Notes under the pieces: model-generated
Told to the model about the DNA's origin: nothing
Seen by the model: only the letters and a program-made list of their open reading frames with translations
The model's database searches: none
Made by a program: the position numbers and the translations under genes
Shown: one piece after another, positions 25,116 to 33,604 of the stretch
How the letters are laid out: each line of letters starts with the position of its first letter
How positions within the stretch are numbered: position 1 is the stretch's first letter
Origin: Hymenobacter cheonanensis
GTDB taxonomy: Bacteria > Bacteroidota > Bacteroidia > Cytophagales > Hymenobacteraceae
Direction of reading: 5' to 3'
NCBI RefSeq assembly: GCF_030581075.1
Contig: NZ_JAUQSW010000005.1
Coordinates: 248,001 to 312,000 of the forward strand
Length of the DNA stretch: 64,000 bases

Positions 25116-26459
25116 ATGGCAAACGACGATACCTTGCCCGGCCCCCCGGCCGGCCGCCCCACCGAACTGCAGCAGCTCGAAGCCGCCCTGGCGGCCGGGG
25201 TCATCACGCCCGAGCTGTTTGCCACGTTGCGGGCCAAGCTGGCGCCGGCCGAACCCGCGGCCGCCCCGCCAGCCAGCCGGCCCGCGCCCGCCGCGCCCAG
25301 CCAGGAGTTGCCGTCGCTGCTCGAAATGTTTGGGAGCGCCCCTGGCCCCGTGGTGCCAACGCCCAGCCCGCCGGCTGTTCCGGCAGCCCCGGCCAGCCCT
25401 ACCCGGCCGCCAACTACCGCTGCTGACGAGGCCGCCGCTCGCCGCCGCATAGAAGAGCACCTGGCCAGGCTGCGCCAGGAAGAGCAGGCCGCCAAGCTGC
25501 GCCAGGCCACGGCCCCCGTGGCCCCGCCGGCCGCGGTGCCCGCCCCGCCCGCGCCTGCTTTTTATCCGGAGCCAAAGCCCACGCCCACATTTTACCCGGC
25601 TAGCCCGCCCGCGCCACCCGTGGCGCCGGCTCCGGCTGCGCTACCGGCGGCTGGCCCACCGGCCGCCACGCCCCGCCGGCCGGCCCCGGAGCCGGTCAGC
25701 CGCGGGCGCAGCTTGCTGCCGCTGCTTTGGGTGCTGCTGCTGGCCGTGGGGGGCGGGCTAGCGTATTATTTCACCAGTACCAGCCACCCCGATGAGGAGC
25801 TGACTACCCACCAGCCGGCGGCGCCCGAGCCGGTGCCTGCCGCGGTGCCCAAGCCAGTGAAGCCCAAGCGTACCAAGGCGGCCAAACGCGCCAAAACCAA
25901 AAAGAAAGCCGTAAAAGCTTCCGTAGCAGTTAGCGAGGCTAGTGGCCCCGATGACCTGGCTAACGACCCTAGCCCAACCTCCGTAGCTGCCCCGGTGCCC
26001 GCTGCCAGCGTAGCGGAGCCCACCGGCCGGCCCCTGGCAGCGGCCGCCGAGGCCGGCGACGATGCGGCCGCCACCCAGGTGCGCAATGCAATGGCGAGCT
26101 ACTACGCCGACCTCAACGCCCCGCCGCTGCACGCCAGCCAGCACTTTGCCCCGCAGGTCGAGCGGCTCTACATCCGGCAAAACCTGACGCCTGAGGCCAT
26201 TGACGCCGAGCTGGCCCGCACCTTCTTTCCCGATAACCAGCACGCAGTGTGCCAGATAGAGCCCGGTACGCTGCGCGTAAGCAGCCCCGCCGCCGACGGC
26301 AGCCGCACGGCCACGTTTACCGAGGTCATGCGGCTCTACCGGGTGTCGCTCCAGAAATACCAGCGGCTGCGCACCCAGGTGCGGGTGCGCTTCAACGCCG
26401 CCTACCAGATTGTGTACATGCGCCAGGAAAAGCTGCTGGCCAACACGTTTGAGGAGTAG
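25116..26459 (+). CDS. Ala/Pro-rich single-span membrane protein with SHOCT-like start and NTF2-like end
   Basis: 447 residues. Residues 16-45 (LQQLEAALAAGVITPELFAT…) resemble a SHOCT helix pair. Residues 50-205 are disordered and Ala/Pro-rich, then one membrane helix (LLPLLWVLLLAVGGGLAYYF, about 205-226), a Lys-rich stretch (KPKRTKAAKRAKTKKKA), another linker, and a folded C-terminal domain (about 325-447) that resembles NTF2-like domains found in Bacteroidota envelope proteins (NAMASYYADLNAPPLH… to LRTQVRVRFNAAYQIVYM). It is convergent with, and ends two bases from, the MotB-like gene of the nine-gene cluster. Function unknown. Confidence 0.7.
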   Translation: MANDDTLPGPPAGRPTELQQLEAALAAGVITPELFATLRAKLAPAEPAAAPPASRPAPAAPSQELPSLLEMFGSAPGPVVPTPSPPAVPAAPASPTRPPTTAADEAAARRRIEEHLARLRQEEQAAKLRQATAPVAPPAAVPAPPAPAFYPEPKPTPTFYPASPPAPPVAPAPAALPAAGPPAATPRRPAPEPVSRGRSLLPLLWVLLLAVGGGLAYYFTSTSHPDEELTTHQPAAPEPVPAAVPKPVKPKRTKAAKRAKTKKKAVKASVAVSEASGPDDLANDPSPTSVAAPVPAASVAEPTGRPLAAAAEAGDDAAATQVRNAMASYYADLNAPPLHASQHFAPQVERLYIRQNLTPEAIDAELARTFFPDNQHAVCQIEPGTLRVSSPAADGSRTATFTEVMRLYRVSLQKYQRLRTQVRVRFNAAYQIVYMRQEKLLANTFEE

Positions 26460-26461
26460 TA

Positions 26462-27130
26462 CTACTTGCCTAGTGAGCCGATTTTAGGCTGAATCTGGAT
26501 GATAAAGCGCTTGTTCTTCGCCTCTTCGCGAAAGCCGGTGTAGCGGCCCGCGCCCTTGAAGCCGCTGCCGGCGGCCACCAGCTCCAGGTTGGCCGGAAAT
26601 TGCAGGCCGGCGCTCTCCCAGAGGCGAATAACCTCCATGGCGCGGTTGTAGCTGAGCTGGCGCACGGCCGCACCGTCGAGGTTGCGCGGGTCGGTGTCGG
26701 GCAGGTTGGGGTTTTTGGCGGCGCGGCCTTCCACCACCACCAGGTACTGCACATTGTCGGCGCGGTTGAGGGCCTGCATCTGGCCTAGCAAAAAGCGCCC
26801 GGCCTCGATAAGCGGCTGGCGCGCCTCGGCCGGCAGCTCGTAGCGCTGGGCCCGAAACTCGACCGGGAAATTCAGCTCGTAGCGCTTGTAGCGCTGGTTG
26901 TACACGAAGTAGCGCGGGTCTTCGAGCCTAGCCAGCGCGGCCCGAATCTCATCCAGCTTTTTCTTTTCCTTCAGCTGCACTTCGAGGCGGGCCTTGGCCT
27001 GCTCCAGGCCCGCCTGCTTGTCCTGAAAGCGCTTGTAGCTGAGTACAAACAGCACGAGCATAACCAGGAACAGGGCCGTCATCAGGTCCACGTAGCTCGG
27101 CCAGAAAAAGTCGCGGCGGTTGGGGTTCAT
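26462..27130 (-). CDS. MotB-like protein with OmpA-like periplasmic domain (ZorB-type)
   Basis: 222 residues. The N-terminus WPSYVDLMTALFLVMLVLFV is a MotB-type plug/helix with the ion-carrying Asp (D15) in YVDLMT. A coiled coil follows (residues about 35-70) and then an OmpA/MotB-like domain (VVVEGRAAKNPNLPDTD, SYNRAMEVIRLWESAGL, FIIQIQPK) that should bind peptidoglycan. In stators, two of these sit inside a MotA pentamer. The upstream MotA-like gene ends nine bases before its start. Last gene of the nine-gene unit, so it should be produced together with the filament NTPases. Confidence 0.85.
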   Translation of the reverse strand: MNPNRRDFFWPSYVDLMTALFLVMLVLFVLSYKRFQDKQAGLEQAKARLEVQLKEKKKLDEIRAALARLEDPRYFVYNQRYKRYELNFPVEFRAQRYELPAEARQPLIEAGRFLLGQMQALNRADNVQYLVVVEGRAAKNPNLPDTDPRNLDGAAVRQLSYNRAMEVIRLWESAGLQFPANLELVAAGSGFKGAGRYTGFREEAKNKRFIIQIQPKIGSLGK

Positions 27131-27139
27131 GGAGCCGGG

Positions 27140-28558
27140 CTATTTCCTGTTCAGGCCTAGCGCCTTCTGGAGCCAGCTGCGCTGGGTAAGCTGCTCAAGC
27201 ACGGCGTTGGTGCGCGTTACCTGGGCCAGCAGCTGATGCTGCAAAACCGAATCGTCCTCAATGCGGGTTTGCAGCGCGCGCATTGCCTGCGCGGTTTGCA
27301 AGGCCTGGCGCTCCTGCAACTGGTTCAGGGCCTGCTGCTGCGCCGGCAGCTCGCTAAACGGACTGAGGTACTGCACAATACGCTCGTACACATTGTCTTT
27401 GCTGAGGGCCTGAAAATGGTCTTCCAACACCCGCGCCGCCTGGTCGGCCTCCTGCTTAAGCACGGTCATGCGCTGGCGCATCACGCCGGCCAGCTCGTGG
27501 TACTGCGTATCCATAAACTGCTCCGACTGCCGGGCCAGCCGGTCGAGTTCAGTCTGGTTTTGGCGAAAAAAGCTGAGCTGCGCCTGCACCGTGCCCGCGT
27601 GCTGCTGCACGAGGGCCGGCACTTGGTTGAGGCCGGTTTCGAGGCCCGTAAGGCGGGCCAGCAGGCTGGTGATTTTACCGGCCACCTCACCGCCGTTGCG
27701 CAGCATCTCGTTGAGCTGCTGCTGGTAAGCCAGGAAATTCTCGAAGTGATGCGCGCTCTGCGCCACCTTATCAAACACCCGAATGCTGGCGTCGGCCATC
27801 TGGGTGTAGCCCACTTTTTGCAGCTGCTCCAGAAAGTCTTTCTGGGTGCTGATATTCTCGTTCAGGGCCCGCACGATGGGCCCAAACTCGTAAATCTTGC
27901 TCAAAAACTCCTGGTTGAAGGCGTCGAGCACAGCCTTGAGGCTGCCCAGGCTGCCAGCCATATCGGAGTGCAGAATGGGCAGCAGCTGCACCTGCAAAAA
28001 CGTGTAGTAGTCGTTGCGGCGCCCTTCGGCCTGGCGGTGCGCGTCTCTGTACAGCGCACTGCCCCAGAGCGTGAGGCCCAGCCCGCAAAGGCTGCCAATC
28101 ATGGCCACCGTCACGCCCCGCAAAAAGCCCTGAATGCCGGCCTCATCAAAGCGGCCGCTGCCCGCCAGCAACCCCGCTAGCCCCAGAATGGCCCCCAGGA
28201 AGGTGCCCATCAGCCCGATGTAGAGCGGGGCTGAGGTGCTGCTCTGCACCTCGGCATCGAGGGCCACGGCGCGGCGCTCGGCAATGCTTTGCAGGATGTT
28301 GAAATCGGCAGTGCCCTTGTTTTTGAGCAGGTAGGCGTTGGTGTCCTGCACCACGGCTTCGAAGGCGGGTGTGGCGCCGGTAGCCAGCAGCACGTCGGCC
28401 TGCTGGCCGCTCACTTCGTCTCGGTGCTGGGCTAGCCGCAGGGTGCTGCTGGGCGGAAACAGCGCCGCCAGCTGTGCGCTAGCCCCCCGGCTGTACCAGA
28501 AGGCCCGCGCCTGAAACCCAATAACCATAAGCAGCGCGAGCCATTCCAGTGCCTCCAT
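27140..28558 (-). CDS. MotA/TolQ/ExbB-like channel protein with long coiled-coil tail (ZorA-type)
   Basis: 472 residues. Three membrane helices: residues 1-18 (EWLALLMVIGFQARAF), 110-130 (LYIGLMGTFLGAILGLAGLL) and 148-170 (GVTVAMIGSLCGLGLTLWGS). The middle pair corresponds to the MotA proton-channel helices. Residues about 190-460 are a long helical, Gln- and Leu-rich cytoplasmic tail (QQQLNEMLRNGGEVAGKITS…) rather than the FliG-binding domain of flagellar MotA. This is the plan of ZorA in Zorya systems, whose tail carries the signal into the cytosol. The MotB-like gene follows nine bases downstream; the 438-residue gene ends nine bases upstream. Confidence 0.85.
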   Translation of the reverse strand: MEALEWLALLMVIGFQARAFWYSRGASAQLAALFPPSSTLRLAQHRDEVSGQQADVLLATGATPAFEAVVQDTNAYLLKNKGTADFNILQSIAERRAVALDAEVQSSTSAPLYIGLMGTFLGAILGLAGLLAGSGRFDEAGIQGFLRGVTVAMIGSLCGLGLTLWGSALYRDAHRQAEGRRNDYYTFLQVQLLPILHSDMAGSLGSLKAVLDAFNQEFLSKIYEFGPIVRALNENISTQKDFLEQLQKVGYTQMADASIRVFDKVAQSAHHFENFLAYQQQLNEMLRNGGEVAGKITSLLARLTGLETGLNQVPALVQQHAGTVQAQLSFFRQNQTELDRLARQSEQFMDTQYHELAGVMRQRMTVLKQEADQAARVLEDHFQALSKDNVYERIVQYLSPFSELPAQQQALNQLQERQALQTAQAMRALQTRIEDDSVLQHQLLAQVTRTNAVLEQLTQRSWLQKALGLNRK

Positions 28559-28567
28559 GCCGCGAAG

Positions 28568-29884
28568 TTACTCGAAGTGCACCTGTGCTTTGCGGGTTAT
28601 CTGCCAGTCGCCGCTGGCCGTGCGCTGGGCCTGCCCCGGCGCGTCGGTGACGATGCGCGACACGCTGCCCTTCGGAAACGGATACTCGCAGGCGCCGCCC
28701 AGAATATTCTGGTGGCTGCCGATGTAGCCGGCGTGCCCGGCCGGGTTGCTCGCCACCACAAACTGCGCTTGGTCGGGGGCATCGGCGGCCATTGTTAGCT
28801 CGAAGATGGAGTACGAAGCCGGGGCTTCGGCCAGCATATCGCGCTTAAAAAAGCCGTCGATGGGCTGCTGGTTGGCATACAGCGTGCGGGTCGGGGGCGC
28901 CGCCACTGGCTCGGGCTGATAGCCGGCGGGAGATTCTTCCACGATTGGAGCCGGCTCGGCAGGGGCGGGGCTAGCAACGGGCGGGGGCGGAGCAGGCACA
29001 GCTACCGGGGCTGGCTGGGGCGCCGCCGCTTTAGCCAGCGTGGTTTTAACCGATTGAGCTGGCTTGGTGGGCGCATCGGGGGCGGGGCGGGCGCCGGGCA
29101 GCTTGCCCACCTCGCGCTGCAGCATAGTCCGTATTTCGGTCCGCATCTCATCGGTGAGGGTGCTGAGCGCCGGGGCCGAATGGCTGTGGTGGCGGTGCCC
29201 CGACCGCGAGCCCCGGCCCTTCAGCAAGGACACCAGCAGGCTGATAACGGAAAGAGCCAGTGCCAGATAGGTGAGCAGCATAGAAGTAGAAGAAGTAGGA
29301 GTGATGGTGGCCGCGCTGGCTGGCGCTGCCGCCTGGACCGGCACCGCTGCGGCCGAATCTGGCGCCGCTACCGGCGCGGCAACAGGGGCGGCGGCCACCG
29401 GCCCGGGCGCACCCGGGAAGGCTAGCGCGTGCAGCGTGTTGCGCAGCTGCAAAAAAGTAGCCTTGCCCTGGCGGCTCGGGTTGTTGTCGAGCAGGGTAGT
29501 GGCCAGGGTGGTGGCTAGCGCGGCCGCTGGCTCGTTTTTAGCGCTCACAATCTTGAAATCGCCCAGCAGCTTCAGCGTGTGCGCCTGCTTGGGGATGGCC
29601 TTGCGCTCTAGCTGCACCACCTTGTCGAGGCTGCGGCCAAAGGCTTTCACGCTGCTGCTGTCGATGGTTTGGAGCAGCTGCGGGCGTAGCGTAGCCAGGG
29701 CCGGGTCGTCGGTATATACGTAGCGGGCCGTGGCGGCCCACATGCGGGCGCGCACATCGGCCGGCGGCACGTTGGTAGCCGGGTTGGCCATTGTGGGGTT
29801 CTGAGCCCGGGCGGGGGCCCCTAGCCCGATAGCTACTACTGCCAGGCCGGCCAGCGTGCCGAACTTAATGCGTTTGCGAAGCAT
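28568..29884 (-). CDS. Envelope protein with signal sequence, central membrane helix and unknown C-terminal domain
   Basis: 438 residues from ATG 29884 (MLRKRIKFGTLAGLAVVAIGLGA). A signal peptide or anchor (to about APARAQ) precedes a helical domain with a cluster of conserved-looking residues (YTDDPALATLRPQLLQ, QTIDSSSVKAFGRSLDKVV). A second membrane helix lies at about 203-227 (MLLTYLALALSVISLLVSLLKG), then a His/Ser-rich and Pro/Ala-rich linker. The C-terminal 130 residues (about 335-438) form a compact domain (RDMLAEAPASYSIFELTM … GSHQNILGGACEYPFPKGS) without a match that I know. It overlaps the upstream actin-like gene by 20 bp. Possible linker between filament and stator; inference. Confidence 0.7.
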   Translation of the reverse strand: MLRKRIKFGTLAGLAVVAIGLGAPARAQNPTMANPATNVPPADVRARMWAATARYVYTDDPALATLRPQLLQTIDSSSVKAFGRSLDKVVQLERKAIPKQAHTLKLLGDFKIVSAKNEPAAALATTLATTLLDNNPSRQGKATFLQLRNTLHALAFPGAPGPVAAAPVAAPVAAPDSAAAVPVQAAAPASAATITPTSSTSMLLTYLALALSVISLLVSLLKGRGSRSGHRHHSHSAPALSTLTDEMRTEIRTMLQREVGKLPGARPAPDAPTKPAQSVKTTLAKAAAPQPAPVAVPAPPPPVASPAPAEPAPIVEESPAGYQPEPVAAPPTRTLYANQQPIDGFFKRDMLAEAPASYSIFELTMAADAPDQAQFVVASNPAGHAGYIGSHQNILGGACEYPFPKGSVSRIVTDAPGQAQRTASGDWQITRKAQVHFE

Positions 29885-32800
29885 AGTAGCGCTTGAAAAG
29901 CTCACGGCCCAACTGAAACAGGGAATCGCGGAAAGGGAAGAAAAACAGCGTCTCGGGCAGGCGGTCGTCGGCGTTGGTGCCGCTGTCGCGCAGCGAGTTC
30001 AGGCCAGCGCGCAGGCTGTCCTTGAGCTTGCCATCGAGGAAATTATACACGAAATCGGGGTCGATTTCCACGTTCAGCTCATCGAGCAGCCCGCGGATTT
30101 CGGCCGAATCGTGGGTGATGAAGCGCACCAGGCGCCGGGCGTTGGCAATTACTTCATCCTCAATAGTATCGCTTTCGGCCTCGGCCAGGGTAAAGGCCTG
30201 GGGCGGGCCGGCGGGCGCATCGGCCGGCAGCACGCCGGGCAGCACAAACTCGGCCGGGGCTTTGGCCTGGGCGGCGTCGCCGCCGGCCTGCTTCCATAGC
30301 ACCGAGCCGTTGGCGGTGGCTTCCTTGGGCTGGCTCACCAGCGTGAGGCGGAAGTCGCTGGGGGCGGTTTGGCCCGAGGCAAACTCCAGAATGAGCTTGC
30401 CAACCTCGGTGAGCGTGCCGAGCTGCGGGTCGAGGTCAAGCATCCGCAAATAGGTGCTGCCCTTGCCGCTGAAGCACAGGTGGCGCGGCACCGCCAGCTG
30501 CCGGGCCTGGCACACCTGCCCCACGTGGTACACCACCGCCGCGTAGTGCAGCAGCAGCACAATGCGCAGTTGCCGCGCGCTGCGCAGCTCGCGGCTGAAT
30601 TCCAGCTGCTTATCAAAGTTGAAGAGCAGGCTCACCACGTCGGCCGAGGTAGCCTTGCTTTCGAGGGCGGCGCGCACCACCTCGCGGGCGGCGGCAGCCT
30701 CCTGGCTCACGGGCTTGTTGGCGGTGCGGGCCACGTAGTAGTAGAGCAGGCCATTTTGCTGGCGCGCGCCGCCGAAGGCGCCATCGCCCCACAGCACATC
30801 GCCGGCAAAGCGGAACGAGAGCGTGGCCTCGGGCTTTTTACCGCGCAGCAGCAGCACGTCGGTGGTGCCGCCGCCGATGTCGATGTTCACCACGTTGTCG
30901 CGCTCCGAGGGCACGATGCCGCCGTCGGTGTGGCGGTCGGTGAGGTACAGGTACGGCGCCCACGACTCGCTGAGGTCGGCTAGCCGCTGGCCCGGCTCCT
31001 CGCCAAACACGCGCTCAAACTCTTGGTACCAAATGTCGTGGAAGTCGCGCCGAGCCACGGTTTTCATGCTCAGCGGGCGCGACCATACCACCTGCGTGGC
31101 GCGCACATCGCCTTCATTCAGCGCCACTTTGTGCTTGATGAGCAGCAGCAGCTCACGGATATAGGCGCGAATACGCTCGACCCCGGCGGCGCGCTCGCCG
31201 CCTTCGGTGTTCCACTTCAGGTTGGTGCGGTAGCGGCCATCCTCGGGGTGGTTGTAGAGGAAGCCGTCGCGGCTCAGGTAAAAGCCGATGTTGATGCTGC
31301 CAAACAGCTGCGGGTTGCCCTCGCTGATGAACGCCGGCGACTCGCACGTAGCCGTGCGAATCGGGAACGCCGACTCGGCGCCCTCAATGCCAATGAAGGC
31401 GGGCACAAACTCGCGGTTGCGCACCGTGTCGGCCAGGGGCATGGTGCCAAACGAGTCGGGGCCGTAGCGCTTGGGCAATACGAAATCGGAGGAGGGCAGC
31501 GGGCGGTTCAGCATCACCACTTCCATCTCGCGCTCGGTGCCAATGCGGAAGGGCTGGGGCTCGGGCCGGTCGGCGGTAGCGAAGGCCACGTGCGTATTGG
31601 TGGTGCCGAAGTCCACGGCAAACGTGTAGCGCTGGGCGCCAGGGCTCACCACCTGCCAGCGCGGCACCAGCAGGCCGGTAGCCGGCGCCGAAAGCTGGCC
31701 GCTCACCGGCGTTTCCACTTCCATAAAGTCGAAGGCCGTGCCTACCACCTCATAATAGGTGCTAGCCGGCCCCCGCGGGTTGCGGCCCATGCGCTGGCGG
31801 GCGCGCACGCCCCGCGTGCCACCGGGCACCAAAGTTGGCAGCGCCTGCCCGCCTTGGTAAAAGTTGAGCTTGGCCAGGTCGGCGCCCTCATTCTGGTCGG
31901 CTAGCTGCACGTAGTACGGGCCGTTGTCGCGGGCATTCACGCCCTCAAACTTGTAGAACGGGAACACGCCCACGTCGAGGCGGGCGCTTACGCGGCCGCC
32001 GCGGTAGGGCGTCTTGGGCGAGTCGCTGCGCACGGCCTCTACCGCGGCATCGGCGCCCTGGCTAGGGCCGGGGCGGAAGTAGTAGCTGCGCTCGTACACC
32101 ACCTCGCGCCCGCTGGTCACGGGCACGGCCAGCCGCAGCTGCACGTGGTTGTCGAACAGCGTGAGGCGCAATTGCTTATCCAGGTCGGCCGGCTCGAAAT
32201 AATCGAACCACGCCCGCTTGATAGGCAGCAAAAAGCGCAGCGGCCGGTCCTCGGGCCGGGCGCCCGGCTCGGGCTGCACCTGGCCAAAATAGAAGCGCTC
32301 GGTATTCACCGCGAAGGGCACTTCGAGCAGCCGGTCTTCCAGAAAGTCGTTGACCGTCAGGAAGGGATATTGTATCCCCAGCGTTTCCAAGCGGCGCTCT
32401 TCCAGGCGCTGGTTCTCGTAGCCGTACTGGATAACCGTCTGGTCGGTACCCGCCGTGCCACCGAAGTAGTCGCTGCGGCGCAGGTCGAGGCCGGGCATCA
32501 GCACCAGCGGAATTTTACCGGCCTGCGGCACCCGCTCATTAAAGCGAATAAACCAGTCGGAGGTCGTTTTCTGCTGCGCCTCGGCTTGCTTAAACAGCGT
32601 GATGCCGCGCACCTGCACCGCGTTGCCCAGCGCGTCGCGCAGCGGCTCGTAGTGCTGCTCGAAGGTGGCCACGTTCGGCTTTTCCTCGGCTAGGGCCTGC
32701 ACGCGGCCCTTATCGGTAGCGGCCAGAAACTGCGCGATGCACTGCGCAAAATTCTCCTGCCGCAGCTCGGGGTGCACCTCGAAGAGCCCAAAAATGTAGC

Positions 32801-33425
32801 TCTGAAACTCGGCGCTGCGCTGATTGAGCGGCACTACCTGATTATCGAAGTAAAAACCGTTGCCGTCGCCCTTGCGCTGCATATTCAGCCGCGGCACGGC
32901 CGGGTGCGCAAACACCAGCGTGAAGGGCGAGGTGCCCCCTAGCAGCTGCCGGGTTTCGCGCCCGCTGGCGTCGCGGCTATCGGCAAAAATGAGGTACAGC
33001 GTATCCAGCTCGCGAAAGTGCGGGTCGGCCAGGTACAGGCGCAACGTATTGCCCAGCAGGCGGATGCGCGGCTCGCGGCTCTGCGTCAGTAGGTCTACCT
33101 GCTCCTTCTTGGCCCAGGGCACGAAGCGCAGTTTATACGCATCAGTAGCCTTGTTGTAAAACATCAGCTCCAACATGTCCCAGCACTGCGCTACCAGCCT
33201 ATGGTAGAGCGAGTTGCCCTGCGGCTGCTGGCGCACAAACTTGAAGGCCGTTTCCAGCAGGTGCATGCGCCCAAACGGCGTCGGAATGGCCGTAGCCGTG
33301 CGGCGCGGGTTGTCGCCGGCGGGGTCCTGCATTTTCTCGGCTTCGCCGGCCGTGATGCGGTCCGACTCCTGCCAGCCGCGCAGCGTGGGCTTGCCGCGGT
33401 CAAGGAGCTGAAGGATGTTACTCAT
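29865..33425 (-). CDS. Large actin/Hsp70-fold ATPase (possibly SrfB-like)
   Basis: 1186 residues, ATG 33425. The N-terminal 600 residues are of unknown fold. The ATPase part starts with phosphate-1 FAVDFGTTNTHVAFATA (about 605-620), phosphate-2 VVNIDIGGGTTDVLLLRGK (about 845-863) and adenosine-binding CFSGKGSTYLRMLDL (about 985), the three ASKHA signatures in the right order and spacing. It is far longer than DnaK (about 640 residues) or MreB (about 340). Large actin-like proteins of this size are known in the SrfB virulence-factor family; assignment needs a profile search. It is preceded by a palindrome in a 179-bp gap and overlaps the next gene. Confidence 0.83.
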   Translation of the reverse strand: MSNILQLLDRGKPTLRGWQESDRITAGEAEKMQDPAGDNPRRTATAIPTPFGRMHLLETAFKFVRQQPQGNSLYHRLVAQCWDMLELMFYNKATDAYKLRFVPWAKKEQVDLLTQSREPRIRLLGNTLRLYLADPHFRELDTLYLIFADSRDASGRETRQLLGGTSPFTLVFAHPAVPRLNMQRKGDGNGFYFDNQVVPLNQRSAEFQSYIFGLFEVHPELRQENFAQCIAQFLAATDKGRVQALAEEKPNVATFEQHYEPLRDALGNAVQVRGITLFKQAEAQQKTTSDWFIRFNERVPQAGKIPLVLMPGLDLRRSDYFGGTAGTDQTVIQYGYENQRLEERRLETLGIQYPFLTVNDFLEDRLLEVPFAVNTERFYFGQVQPEPGARPEDRPLRFLLPIKRAWFDYFEPADLDKQLRLTLFDNHVQLRLAVPVTSGREVVYERSYYFRPGPSQGADAAVEAVRSDSPKTPYRGGRVSARLDVGVFPFYKFEGVNARDNGPYYVQLADQNEGADLAKLNFYQGGQALPTLVPGGTRGVRARQRMGRNPRGPASTYYEVVGTAFDFMEVETPVSGQLSAPATGLLVPRWQVVSPGAQRYTFAVDFGTTNTHVAFATADRPEPQPFRIGTEREMEVVMLNRPLPSSDFVLPKRYGPDSFGTMPLADTVRNREFVPAFIGIEGAESAFPIRTATCESPAFISEGNPQLFGSINIGFYLSRDGFLYNHPEDGRYRTNLKWNTEGGERAAGVERIRAYIRELLLLIKHKVALNEGDVRATQVVWSRPLSMKTVARRDFHDIWYQEFERVFGEEPGQRLADLSESWAPYLYLTDRHTDGGIVPSERDNVVNIDIGGGTTDVLLLRGKKPEATLSFRFAGDVLWGDGAFGGARQQNGLLYYYVARTANKPVSQEAAAAREVVRAALESKATSADVVSLLFNFDKQLEFSRELRSARQLRIVLLLHYAAVVYHVGQVCQARQLAVPRHLCFSGKGSTYLRMLDLDPQLGTLTEVGKLILEFASGQTAPSDFRLTLVSQPKEATANGSVLWKQAGGDAAQAKAPAEFVLPGVLPADAPAGPPQAFTLAEAESDTIEDEVIANARRLVRFITHDSAEIRGLLDELNVEIDPDFVYNFLDGKLKDSLRAGLNSLRDSGTNADDRLPETLFFFPFRDSLFQLGRELFKRYYASQTH

Positions 33426-33474
33426 AAAAATCTGTTAAACAGACGCTCCTCTGCGGCACGATTCCTACTTAGAA

Positions 33475-33569
33475 CGTCATGCTGAACGCAGTGAAGCATC
33501 TCGCTTGGATTAGTAACTCAATCGTCAGCAACGGAGCGAGCGAGATGCCTCACTGCGTTCAGCATGACG
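33475..33569. repeat. Palindromic element, GTCATGCTGAAC variant, inside the nine-gene unit
   Basis: Arms of 31 bp (33475-33505 and 33539-33569) with one mismatch enclose a 33-bp loop. They begin CGTCATGCTGAACGCAGTGA, related to but distinct from the family A elements at 23163 and 60792. It fills the gap between the tubulin-like and actin-like genes. Confidence 0.85.
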
Positions 33570-33604
33570 ACCATAAAAAGAAAATTGGTCAGTTGACTTA
33601 ATGA

